From: DATADW01 sp963733905
GTDB lineage: Bacteria; Actinomycetota; Acidimicrobiia; Spongiisociales; DATADW01
Assembly: GCA_963733905.1 (NCBI GenBank)
Contig: CAVTEU010000007.1
Span: forward strand, 62,001 to 126,000
DNA: 64,000 nucleotides
Direction of reading: 5' to 3'
Shown here: one piece after another, positions 19,133 through 28,299 of the stretch
Numbering within the stretch: the first letter of the stretch is position 1
Layout of the letters: each line of letters begins with the position of its first letter
The notes under the pieces: generated by a model
What the model saw: only the letters and a program-made list of their open reading frames with translations
The model's database searches: none
Told to the model about the DNA's origin: nothing
Translations under genes and position numbers: made by a program

Positions 19133-20855
19133 GTGGTTTCTGGCGATGCGCTGGCTCAGCGGGTGCGGGAGTGGATCGAAGGCGATCCCGACCCGGCGAC
19201 CCGGACGGAATTGACCGCGCTGCTCGACAGGGGCGAACTCGCCGCGCTCGAGGACCGGATGGGAGGTCCGCTCGAGTTCGGCACCGCCGGGATCCGGGGA
19301 GAAGTGGCGGCGGGGCCGAATCGGATGAACCGCGCCGTCGTCATCCGCACCACCCGTGGGTTGGCCGACTACCTGCTGGAGCGCAACGGGGGCAGATGTG
19401 GACCGTCCGGTGATCGTGGGCCGCGATGCCCGGCTCTCCAGTGAGGCGCTCGCCGCCGACACCGTCGGGGTGCTCGCCGCCGCCGGGATCCAGGTCCGGG
19501 CATTCGGGAGCCATGCTCCAACCCCGCTCGTGGCGCATGTCGCCAAGCGTCTCGGGGCCGAGGCCGCCGTGGTGGTCACCGCCAGCCACAACCCTCCAGC
19601 GGACAACGGGTACAAGGTTTACGACAACAACAGCGCCCAGATCATCCCCCCGGTGGACCGGCAGATCGCCGATGCGATCGAGCGGGTCGGTCCCGCCGCC
19701 GGCGTGCCCCGGCTCGAGCCGGGAGAGTGGGCGCCACCCTTGGTGGAGCCCGTCCCCGGGGACACCGAGGCGGCCTACATCGCCGACGTCATGGCGACAC
19801 GCACAACGCAGGGAGGGCGCCGGCAAACCATCGTCTACACCCCGCTTCACGGGGTGGCAGGCGAGATGACCAGGCGGGTCATGTCAGAAGCGGGGCACAC
19901 CGACATGGCCATCGTCCCCGAGCAAGCGATGCCCGATGGGCGCTTTCCCACGGTGAGGTTCCCCAACCCCGAGGAACCGGGTGCGCTCGATCTCGCCGTT
20001 GCCCTGGCCAGGGAGAGGGGCGCTGACCTCATCCTCGCCAACGACCCGGACGGCGACCGGCTTGCGGTGGCTGTTCCCGCCGGCGACGGCTGGCGGCAGC
20101 TCACCGGCAACCAGGTCGGGGTGCTCATGGCCGATCACATCCTGCGCAACGCCCCGGGCCCGTCGGGGCCGCCGCCCATCGTGCTGTCGAGCGTGGTGTC
20201 GACCCCGTTGCTCGGCGAGATCGCGGCCGACCACGGTGCACACTGGGAGCCGACGCTCACCGGGTTCAAGTGGATCTGGAACGCGGCGCTGGCGCTCCAG
20301 GAGCAGGGGAAGGGTCGATTCGTCTTCGGGTTCGAGGAAGCGCTCGGCTACTCGGTGGGACAGGTGGTGCGCGACAAGGACGGCATGTCGGCCGCGGTCG
20401 TGCTCGCCGACATCTCCGCCGAAGCCGCATCATCGGGCCAATCGATGTGGGACCTACTGGCGGGCTTGGCGCGGCGGCACGGGTTGTGGGTGTCGGCACA
20501 ACACTCTGTCACCCGCCAGGGGCCGGAAGGGGGGTCCGAGATCGGCGGGGCAGTCGATCGAGTGGCTGCCTCCCCGCCGCAAAGCCTCGGCGGCATGACG
20601 GTGACCGATGTGGTCGACCTCCGCAGTGGCGGCGAGAGGCGTCCGCCGTGGCTGCCCGACAACGATCTGGTCGAGTTGCGCTTCGGTGCCGAGGGAAGGA
20701 CCCTGGTACGACCATCGGGGACCGAGCCAAAGTTGAAGATCTACGTGGACCTGAGGCTCGATCCACCGTCGGGATCCTTTGTCGATGCCGACGACGACGG
20801 GAGGGCCAGGGCGGCTGCGATAGCGGCGCAATTGGCTGCTGAACTGGGCTTGTGA
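19133..20855 (+). CDS. Alpha-D-phosphohexomutase (phosphoglucomutase/phosphomannomutase; one frameshift)
   Basis: The protein interconverts sugar 1- and 6-phosphates. All four signature loops are visible: the phosphoserine loop VTASHNPP, the metal loop NDPDGDR, the sugar-specificity loop FVFGFEEALGY, and the phosphate-binding loop RPSGTEPKLK. The N-terminal FGTAGIRGEV is also typical. The frame shifts near 19390, after LLERNGG. About 573 residues, the long type close to actinobacterial and Bacillus PgcA enzymes. GTG is the start. Exact substrate (glucose, mannose or both) is not fixed by the sequence. Confidence 0.93.
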
Positions 20856-20869
20856 CCTAGCATCCGCCG

Positions 20870-21874
20870 GTGAGCGCTCCGGAGCAGGTCGACGAGGCGG
20901 AGCGGACGGACCCTCCCTCCTCCCAACCTGCGGCGCCGCCCGGATTCGCTCACCCGCCTGAAAGCCCTCATCGACGAGATGGGTGCGGCCGACATGGTGG
21001 TTCCGCCCCCCACCACGGGACCCTTCCGGCGGCTCCCCTTCTTCATCAAGGAGGTGGTCGACACCTTCGCCCAGAAGAACGCCTCGCGCATGGCCGGCGC
21101 CATCGCCTACTTCGGGATCTTCTCCTTCGCCCCGCTTCTCATCGTCGCCGTGCTCATCGCCGGGAGCGTCCTCCGTTCGAGCGACGCCAATGAGATCATC
21201 ATCGAACGTCTCGGCGAGTTCGTGAGCCCGATCGTGGCCGACGCCGTCGGTGAGTTGCTCGAAGCGGTCACACGACCGAACGCGACGACCATCGCCGGGG
21301 TGGTGAGCGGCATCGCCCTCTTCTTCGGCGCATCATCGGTGTTCATCCATGTGCAGATGTCGCTCGACGACATCTTCGAGGCGGCGCGCAGACATCGCAA
21401 CGGGTTCATCGGGATGCTGCTTGCGGCGCGCCGTGGCGTTCGCCGCCGCCATCGGCATCGGGCTGCTGGTGACTTTCTCGGTGCTGGCGAACCTGGTGGT
21501 GCAGACGATCGACGATCTCGTTTCTCGACAGATGGCTCCCCGACGAGTGGGAGGCGGGGGCTATCGCCGCGCTCAGCGCCGCCCTTGCACTAGCCCTGCT
21601 CCTCATCGTCTTCGTCGTCGTGTTCCAATACATGTCCACCCACCGGGCTCCCTGGCGGGCGGTGCTGGCAGGGGCGACACTGACCACGGCTCTGGTAGCT
21701 GTCGGGACGCAATTGTTCGCCCTGTTCCTCGATCAGCTTTCCTTCGTCAACATCTACGGCGCCGCCAGCTTCCTCTTGGTCCTGCTCCTCTTCTTCTATT
21801 ACCTCTCGATGATCCTCCTCTTCGGAGCCGCCTTCGTCAGGGTGCTGGGAGACCGGGTCCTCGCCTTCGGCTGA
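20870..21874 (+). CDS. YihY/BrkB-family membrane protein (frameshifted)
   Basis: A polytopic inner-membrane protein once misnamed ribonuclease BN. The family start RLPFFIKEVVDTFAQKNASRMAGAIAYFG is followed by about six membrane helices, including LLVTFSVLANLVVQTI and a glycine-containing final pair (VNIYGAASFLLVLLLFFYYLS). The frame shifts near 20943, 21430 and 21560. The GTG at 20870 gives a hydrophilic N-terminal tail (MSAPEQVDEAERTDPP). Function in this family is unsettled; transport or envelope roles have been suggested. It ends two bases from the convergent alpha/beta hydrolase gene. Confidence 0.85.
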
Positions 21875-21875
21875 T

Positions 21876-22664
21876 TCAGGCAACCAGGAGGAGCGCCGCG
21901 GTCACCGCGTCGGGGTGCTCGGCTGTCAGTTGATGGCCGCCGGCGATCTCGATCACCGTGGCGTGCGGGATCGCTGCCGCCAGTTCCCGTCCCCCGGCGA
22001 CGGGCAGCATCCTGTCGTCGCTCCCGAGGACCACAACGGTCGGGCATGTCACCGCGGTGGCGGCGTCCAGGGCACCCCGGTACCGGTCCGAAGCCTCGAG
22101 GTCGGCGACCAGCGGTCCGTCCAGACCGCGTTCATTCAGTCGGAGAGTGAGCGCCGGGGGCCAGTGCCCCGGCACCGGGCTGCCGACGGCGCCACCGCGG
22201 AGATGCGACCAGTCCGCTATCAACTCCGGGGCCAGGTGGCGGCGCTCGGCGGCGGCCGACATCAGCTGGGGGTGGACCTCCATGAGGGGCGCCGCAGCCA
22301 CCAGGCCGAGGCCGGTGACCCTCTCTCCGGCCATGGCGGCGGTCGCCAAAGCGACGGCCGCTCCCAGCGAGTGACCGGCGAGCGCGACCTCTTGCGCCCC
22401 GACGGCGTCGAGCACCGCCAGCAGCCACTCGGCCATCGCCTCCACCCGGTCGAGGAGACCGCCGCCTGATCGGCCGTGGCCGGGCAGATCGAGCGCCAGC
22501 ACCGATCGGCCGTGGGCGGCGAGCGCCCTCGCCTGCAATCCCCAGACGGTGTGGTCGTTCCCCGAGCCGTGGAGCAGGGCCACCGTGGGACGTCGCGCAT
22601 CGAACTGACCACCACCCGTGGAGGCGAAGACCGGGTCTCCGTTGACCTCGACCTCGATGCTCAT
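21876..22664 (-). CDS. Alpha/beta hydrolase
   Basis: 262 residues with a full hydrolase triad: HGSGNDH as oxyanion loop near residue 32, nucleophile elbow GHSLGAAVAL near residue 97, an Asp in VVLGSDDRMLPV, and the His in EIAGGHQLTAEHP. It belongs to the broad esterase, epoxide-hydrolase and haloperoxidase-like group; the substrate is unknown. Its ATG overlaps the stop of metY by four bases (ATGA), so it is translated with that gene. An O-acetylhomoserine-related esterase role is possible but only inferred from the overlap. Confidence 0.88.
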   Translation of the reverse strand: MSIEVEVNGDPVFASTGGGQFDARRPTVALLHGSGNDHTVWGLQARALAAHGRSVLALDLPGHGRSGGGLLDRVEAMAEWLLAVLDAVGAQEVALAGHSLGAAVALATAAMAGERVTGLGLVAAAPLMEVHPQLMSAAAERRHLAPELIADWSHLRGGAVGSPVPGHWPPALTLRLNERGLDGPLVADLEASDRYRGALDAATAVTCPTVVVLGSDDRMLPVAGGRELAAAIPHATVIEIAGGHQLTAEHPDAVTAALLLVA

Positions 22665-23953
22665 CCCGTCTGCGAGGCGCGCAAGGCCCGGTTCAGGTCA
22701 TCGCAGATGTCGGCGGGGTCCTCCAGCCCGACGGAGAGCCGCACCATGTCCTCTCCGATGCCGGCGGCAGCGAGTTGCTCGGAGCTCATCTGGCGATGGG
22801 TTGTGCTGGCGGGGTGGATGACCAGGGTGCGGACGTCACCGACGTTGGCCAGGTGCGACGCCAACTGGCATGACTCGATGAAGCGGCGCCCTGCCTCCCT
22901 CCCCCCATTGACCCCGAATGCGACCATCGACCCTGCCCCGTTGGGGAGCAACCGCGTGGCGACCTCATGGTCGGGGTGATCCTCGAGATCGGGGTGGGAC
23001 ACCCATCCGACTGCGGCGTGGGAACCGAGGAACTCGACGACACGGGCGGTGACCCGCTGATGGCGCTCCATCCGGGCGGTGAGCGTCTCGATCCCCTGGA
23101 GAACCAACCAGGCGACCACCGGGTCCATGCAGGCTCCAAAGTCCCGCAGCCCTTCCGCCCGGGCGCGCATGGCGAATGCAGTGGGGCCGAACTCTTCGGC
23201 GAACACCACCCCGTACGGCTCATAGCGATCGGTGAGCGTCGGAAACCGGCCAGAGCCCTCCCAGTCGAATGTCCCTCCGTCCACCAGGAGGCCGGCGATC
23301 ACCGCGCCGTGGCCGGCGAGCCACTTGGTGGCCGAGTGGACGACGAGGTCGGCACCGTGATCGATCGGACGGCACAGGGCCGGCGTGGCGAAGGTGTTGT
23401 CGACGAGTAGCGGAACGCCCGCAGCGTGCGCGATCTCGGCCATGGCGGGCAGGTCGGCGACCTCCAGACCCGGGTTGCCGATGGTCTCCACCATGAGCAA
23501 CCGGGTCTCGGGTCGGAAGGCGGCGCGAACGGCGTCGAGATCGCGGGGATGGACGAGCGTGGCCTCGATCCCGAACCGGGGGAGCGTGTGGTTGAGGAGG
23601 TTCACCGTCCCGCCGTAGAGCGCCGACGACGCCACGACGTGACCGCCCTTCCCCATGAGGGTGGCAATGGCAAGGTGGATGGCTGCCTGCCCCGATGCGG
23701 TGGCTACACCGGCAACCCCGCCCTCGAGCGCCGCGATCCGGGTCTCGAGCACGGCCACCGTCGGGTTCGACATGCGGGTGTAGATGTGACCGGCTCGCGC
23801 CAGGTCGAACAACCCGGCGGCGTGGTCGGCGTCGTCGAACACATACGACGTGGTGAGGTGGATTGGGACCGATCTGGCGCCTGTGGCCGGGTCGGGCGAT
23901 GCGCCGGCATGGATGGCCAGCGTGTCGAAGCGTGCAGACCGAGGCTCGACCAC
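22661..23953 (-). CDS. metY: O-acetylhomoserine aminocarboxypropyltransferase (sulfhydrylase)
   Basis: A PLP enzyme of the Cys/Met metabolism family that makes homocysteine from O-acetylhomoserine and sulfide. Visible features are the N-terminal DTLAIHAGASPDPATGA, TRMSNPTVAVLE, the cofactor Lys in VVHSATKWLAGHG near residue 211, and VRLSVGLEDPADI at the end. 430 residues, the length expected for MetY and longer than MetB or MetC. It is intact and divergent from serC across a 109-base gap that contains a heptamer repeat. Confidence 0.93.
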   Translation of the reverse strand: MVEPRSARFDTLAIHAGASPDPATGARSVPIHLTTSYVFDDADHAAGLFDLARAGHIYTRMSNPTVAVLETRIAALEGGVAGVATASGQAAIHLAIATLMGKGGHVVASSALYGGTVNLLNHTLPRFGIEATLVHPRDLDAVRAAFRPETRLLMVETIGNPGLEVADLPAMAEIAHAAGVPLLVDNTFATPALCRPIDHGADLVVHSATKWLAGHGAVIAGLLVDGGTFDWEGSGRFPTLTDRYEPYGVVFAEEFGPTAFAMRARAEGLRDFGACMDPVVAWLVLQGIETLTARMERHQRVTARVVEFLGSHAAVGWVSHPDLEDHPDHEVATRLLPNGAGSMVAFGVNGGREAGRRFIESCQLASHLANVGDVRTLVIHPASTTHRQMSSEQLAAAGIGEDMVRLSVGLEDPADICDDLNRALRASQTG

Positions 23954-23993
23954 GACGCGACTCTATGGCGAGCCGCATAGGTGGAAGGTGATT

Positions 23994-24052
23994 GGCTGCC
24001 GTCTGCCGTCTGACCGTCTGACCGTCTCCGACTTCTACCGCCTTCGACTTAT
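23994..24052. repeat. Heptamer-type tandem repeat, copy 1
   Basis: The gap between divergent metY and serC contains two TGCCGTC units (23997-24010), then two TGACCGTC units, then degraded TCCGACT-like units. The first 20 bases match the repeat at 50762 almost exactly, and the same heptamer occurs on the other strand inside dnaE2. This points to a dispersed repeat family. It could affect either promoter, but no regulatory role is shown. Confidence 0.75.
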
Positions 24053-24062
24053 CCTCCGCAGC

Positions 24063-25152
24063 ATGGGACGTCGCGTGACCAATCTCAACCCCGGCCCGGC
24101 CGTCCTGCCACTCGAGGTGCTCGAGGAGGCTCAGGCCGAGTTGGTCGACTTCGGTGGGACTGGGATGTCGCTGCTCGAGATGAGCCATCGCGGCGATGTC
24201 TACGAGCAGGTGCACCACGAGGCTATCGCCGCGGCACGACGTCTCAGCGGGGCACCCGAAGACTTCGAAGTCCTCCTGCTCCAGGGCGGGGCGACCCTCC
24301 AGTTCTCCATGGTCCCGCTCAATCTGCTGGGGAGTAGCGGACGGGCCGGCTACGTCCTCACCGGGTCGTGGAGCCGCAAAGCGTTCGCCGACGCCGGGCG
24401 GCATGGGGACGTCACCGCCGCCTGGGTGCAGGGTGCCGAGCCGTGGAGAGTCCCCGACGTGGCAGACATCGTCGTCCCGCCCGGGGCTCGCTACATCCAC
24501 ATCACCTCGAACGAGACGATCGACGGCGTCCAGTGGAGGTCGTTCCCCGACGTCGGCGTGCCGCTGGTGGCGGATATGTCCTCGGACTACATGTCACGTC
24601 CCATCCCATGGGACCTGTTCGACCTCGCTTACGGAGGTACGCAGAAGAACCTTGGGCCTGCTGGCGTGACCGTGGTCTTCGTCCGCCGCCGGGTGCTCGA
24701 AGCCATTCCCGAGGACCTGGGCTCGGCTCTGCGCTACGACACCCATGCCGCATCGTCTTCCCTGGCGAACACGCCGCCGGTCGCCTCGATCTGGCTCACC
24801 GGGCTGGTGCTCGCCTGGATCGAGCGTCAGGGTGGCATCCCAGAGATGGAGAGGCGTGCCCAGCCGGCGTGCCGAATTGGTGTACGGGGCAATCGACCGG
24901 AGCGACGGCTTCTTCCACGGCCCGGTCTCTGACGCGGCGCGGTCGCTGATGAATGTCGTCTTCCGGCTGCCTACCGCAGAGCAGGATCGCCGATTCGTCG
25001 CCGGCGCCGCTGAGCGGGGGATCGTCGGGCTGGCCGGTCATCGCAGCGTCGGTGGCATTCGCGCCAGCCTCTACAACGCTCTCCCGGTGGAGGCGGCCGA
25101 GCTCCTGGTCGACTGGATGGAGGAGTTCAAGGCCGGCGCCGACACGGCGTGA
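24063..25152 (+). CDS. serC: Phosphoserine aminotransferase (one frameshift)
   Basis: This PLP enzyme transaminates 3-phosphohydroxypyruvate in serine synthesis. The start MGRRVTNLNPGPAVLP is typical, followed by LLEMSHRGDVYEQV, the segment LLQGGATLQFSMVPLNLL and the cofactor Lys in YGGTQKNLGPAGVTVVFVRR. The frame shifts near 24865, after which VGGIRASLYNALPVEAAELLV gives the family C-terminus. About 363 residues. Its TGA overlaps the GTG start of the DUF1015 gene, a coupling in keeping with the frequent serC/serA-DUF1015 association. Confidence 0.93.
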
Positions 25153-26189
25153 TCATCCCCTTCGAGGCCCACCTCGCCACGTCCGCCGCAGCGTCGGTCC
25201 TCTCCACGGTCGACTGGACCGATGAGGCGGCGGTCTCTCATCTCCCGCCGGGGGCGGCACGCGCCGCCCTCGACCGGCTCATCGCCGATGGTCTGCTTGT
25301 CCACCGACCTCACCGTGAGCTCTTTGCCGCCGAGATCTCCGCTGACGGGCGTGTGGTCACCGGCTTGCTGGCCGTGGTTTCAGCCCGATCACGAGGTCCG
25401 GCCCCACGAGCGGGTTTTGGCCGATCGGGTGGCATCGCTGGCTCGTCACCTCGGAGTGATCGGCGCCGAGACCGTGCCCGTGACGCTGGCCCACAGAAGC
25501 AACCAAGCGCTTGTCGACGGTGTGGCCGACGTCATCTCGGGTTCACCACTGGTCGAGGCCGAGATCGGGGGGGCAAGCGAGAAGCTCTGGGCGGTCGATC
25601 CAGGTTTGGGGGATCTCCTCTCCGGTGCGCTCTACATCGTCGACGGCCATCACCGTGTCGTCGCCGCCTCCGAACGGGGAGCCGGTTTCCTCGCCCTGAT
25701 AGTCCCCGCCGACCAGTTGCGGCTCTCCTCCTTCCACCGGGTCGTCTTCGGCGAGGAGCACCCCGGGAGGCTGCTCGAAGCGTTGGGGCGGATGGGTTTG
25801 CGTCGATCGGAACCGGTCGAGCCCCGACCGGGTGAGGTGACGGTCGTCATCGACGGTTCCTGGTACACGCTGCCTCTGCCACTGTCCGGCCGATGGAGGA
25901 AGCCGAGTGATGCGCCTCGACTCCCCCCGTTTGCACCACTTCGTTCTCGGGCCGCTCTTCGGTGTGGGCGAGGACTGTGTCACCGGCCGGGTGGAGCCGG
26001 TTCCCGCCACCGCCGGGCTCCGAGGCCCTCGCAGAACCAGGCGTGCTCGCCGGGTTCGCCCTGGCCCCTCCGTCCATCGAAGATGTGCTCTCGGTGGCCG
26101 ACGGCGGCGAGACGCTCCCCGCCAAGACGACCTACGCGACGCCGAAGCCGCTGGCCGGATTGGTGGTCCGTTTGATCGGCGCCGGCTGA
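25149..26189 (+). CDS. DUF1015 family protein (frameshifted)
   Basis: An uncharacterised conserved protein whose family often neighbours serine-synthesis genes. Recognisable parts are the N-terminal HLATSAAASVLSTVDW, a VRPHER segment, the invariant YIVDGHHRVVAA (ParB-like DGHHR motif) near residue 160, and the C-terminal IEDVLSVADGGETLPAKTTY. Frames are joined near 25376, 25905 and 26020. About 346 residues. GTGA overlap with serC suggests a role tied to serine or phosphoserine metabolism, but the biochemical function is not known. Confidence 0.82.
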
Positions 26190-26220
26190 GGAGCCGGGCG
26201 CCTACAGGCTGATCGCGGCG

Positions 26221-26280
26221 TATACTTTCAACCGCAACCGACGGACGCTTGGCGAAAGTGGGCGCCCCGCCCGCTTTTTT
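26221..26280 (+). terminator. Leader with -10 element and intrinsic-terminator-like hairpin before rimP-nusA
   Basis: TATACT at 26221-26226 is a good -10 box, although no clear -35 is seen. About 30 bases on, the stem GTGGGC (26258-26263) pairs with GCCCGC (26269-26274) around a GCCCC loop and is followed by six T (26275-26280), an intrinsic-terminator shape. It sits only 25 bases before rimP, so it is well placed to attenuate the nus operon, or less likely to end transcription from DUF1015. CTTTC at 26225-26229 can pair with GAAAG at 26254-26258, overlapping the terminator foot, as an alternative fold. Confidence 0.6.
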
Positions 26281-26304
26281 CATGTCGGGACCGTCACGAC
26301 CGCA

Positions 26305-26829
26305 ATGGAAATGGACAGAGTGAAAACCGATCCCCGCACCGATGCGATGTGGCAGACGGTTGCCGATTACCTCGCCGCCGAGGACCTCGAGTTGGATGAT
26401 CTCGAGCTCCGTGGCAGCGGCGGCAGCCGGGTCTTGCGCGTCGTCGTCGACGCCGATGGCGGAGTCGACCTCGGCCGGTTGTCGGAAGTGTCGAGGGGTT
26501 TGTCAAGAATTCTCGACCCACTCCCCAGCCTGCAGACTTCGTACCGGCTCGAGGTGACGTCACCCGGCGTGGAACGCAATTTGAGACGGCCGGAGCACTT
26601 CGAGAAGTCGGTGGGCCGTGAGGTGGTCGTCAAGACCTCTTCGCCCGTTGACGGATCTACCAGCCATCAGGGCTTGCTTGTGGGCACCGAGGATGATTGC
26701 GCTCTGGTCGAGGTCGACGGCATCCGCCGGTCGTTGCCATACCAGGCGGTCACTTCGGCCAGGACCGTGTTCCGCTGGGAGCCATCCCCCCAACCCGGGT
26801 CGCCCAGGACCAGGAAGGTTTCCCGATGA
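26305..26829 (+). CDS. rimP: Ribosome maturation factor RimP
   Basis: RimP helps assemble the 30S subunit. The protein shows the N-terminal alpha/beta domain (LELDDLELRGSGGSRVLRVVVD followed by GLSRILD), the segment YRLEVTSPGVERNLRRPEHF that marks the family, and a C-terminal SH3-like domain. About 174 residues from ATG 26305; ATG 26311 and GTG 26320 are alternative starts and the ribosome site does not decide. The stop overlaps the nusA ATG. rimP-nusA-infB order is conserved across bacteria. Confidence 0.93.
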   Translation: MEMDRVKTDPRTDAMWQTVADYLAAEDLELDDLELRGSGGSRVLRVVVDADGGVDLGRLSEVSRGLSRILDPLPSLQTSYRLEVTSPGVERNLRRPEHFEKSVGREVVVKTSSPVDGSTSHQGLLVGTEDDCALVEVDGIRRSLPYQAVTSARTVFRWEPSPQPGSPRTRKVSR

Positions 26830-28225
26830 GGATGGACGACCAGGTCATGGAAGCGCTCGAAGTCCTGGCAAAGGAGCGCGGCGTCGACGTCGAGACCATC
26901 CTCGACGCCCTGGCCAACGCGCTGGTTTCCGCGTACAAGCGGAGCCCGGGCGCCGCCGAGGAGGCGAGGGTCACGATCGACCCGGACAGCGGCGACATCA
27001 GGGTCTATGCCCAAGAACTCGACGAGGACGGCAACGTCATCCAGGAATGGGAGGACACGCCCGAGGACTTCGGCCGCATCGCAGCCCAGACCGCAAAACA
27101 GGTGATCGCCCAGAGGCTCCGCGAGGTGAAGCGCGAGCAGGTTTTCGACGTCTACGAGGGCAGGGAGGGCGATCTCGTCACCGGGATCGTCCAACAGGTC
27201 GACCACCGGTTCACCATCCTCGATCTGGGGGATGCGGAAGCGCTCATGCCGGGGTCGGAGCGGATCCCATACGAGAGGCTGGAACGGGGCAACCGGGTGA
27301 AGGCGCTGATTCTCGAGGTGCGCCGTGACGTGAAGGGACCGCAGATCGTGGTCAGCCGGAGTCATCCCGACCTCGTCCGCAGGTTGCTCGAGCTCGAGGT
27401 CCCCGAACTGCTCGATGGGACGGTCGAGATCAAGGCGATCGCCCGCGAACCGGGCCATCGGACCAAGATCGCCGTCGCCTCGAATGAGCCCAACGTGGAT
27501 CCCAAGGGCGCCTGCGTCGGTGCCCGCGGCTCGAGGGTCCGCCAGGTGGTCAACGAGTTGCGCACCGAGAAGGTGGACGTGGTCCAGTGGCGCGAAGACC
27601 CAGGGCAGCTCATCGCCGAGGCGCTGGGACCGGCCAAGGTCAGAGAGGTCCGCATCGACGAGGAGGCGAGGGCGGCAGTGGTGGTCGTCAGCGACCATCA
27701 GCTCTCGCTCGCCATCGGCCGGGAGGGCCAGAACGCCCGATTGGCCGCCAGGCTCACCGGCTACCGCGTCGACATTCGCTCCGAGAGCGAAGAGGCGGGG
27801 GGTACCGCTGTGAGCCAAGCCGCGACCACCCCACCGGTGGCAGAGGTAGCGGCCGCCCAGCCAAGCGTGGCCGTGGAAGCGGCCGTCGCCGAGCAGGTCG
27901 AGGAGCCGGTGGCGGAGACCGCCGAGCAGGTCGAGGAGCCGGTGGCGGAAGCAGCCGAGCAGGTTGAGGAGCCGGTGGCGGAGGCTGCCGAGCAGGTCGG
28001 GGAGCCGGTGGCGGAACGCTGAGCAGGTCGAGGAGCCGGTGGCGGAAGCTGCCGAGCAGGTCGATGAGCCGGTGGCGGAGACCAGCCGAGCAGGTCGAGG
28101 AGCCGGTGGCGGAGATCGCTGAAAACGAGACCGCCAACAGCGAGGCCGCAGATGACGAATCGGTGGAACACGCCGAGCCGGAAGCGGCCAGCATCTCCCG
28201 CGCCGAGGCTGCGGCAGAGGAGTGA
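26826..28225 (+). CDS. nusA: Transcription factor NusA with repeat tail (two frameshifts in the tail)
   Basis: NusA binds RNA polymerase and controls pausing, termination and antitermination. The N-terminal domain (MEALEVLAKERGVDVETIL) is followed by an S1 domain (DLVTGIVQQVDHRFTILDLG), then KH1 and KH2 with VVSRSHPDLVRRLLELEVPE, DPKGACVGARGSRVRQVV and LAIGREGQNARLAARLTGY. AGGAAGG seven bases upstream supports ATG 26826. The tail consists of about seven copies of an 11-residue AEQVEEPVAEA unit. A stop at 28020-28022 and a second shift near 28082 fall inside the repeats; restoring the frame extends the protein to 28225. Confidence 0.93.
27888..28121 (+). repeat. 33-bp tandem repeat in the 3' end of nusA
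   Basis: Seven units of a 33-base sequence beginning GCCGAGCAGGTCGAGGAGCC encode the acidic unit AEQVEEPVAEA. Units 4-5 and 6-7 carry the two frame shifts. Units differ only at a few positions, so the array looks recently expanded. It makes a flexible negatively charged tail where other NusA proteins carry acidic repeat domains or nothing. Confidence 0.88.
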
Positions 28226-28299
28226 GGGCGGCGCCCTCTAGAGGGCAATTCACGGTTGTGGATTTGAGACGAACCAGCGACAGGAGTCGGTGAGAGAGC

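Noticed and set aside
27888..28121. Possible CRISPR-like array in nusA
   Set aside because: Units are contiguous with no spacers and encode an in-frame peptide.
26667..28253. A 528-residue frame antisense to nusA
   Set aside because: Shadow of high-GC codon usage; the sense strand carries clear S1 and KH domains.
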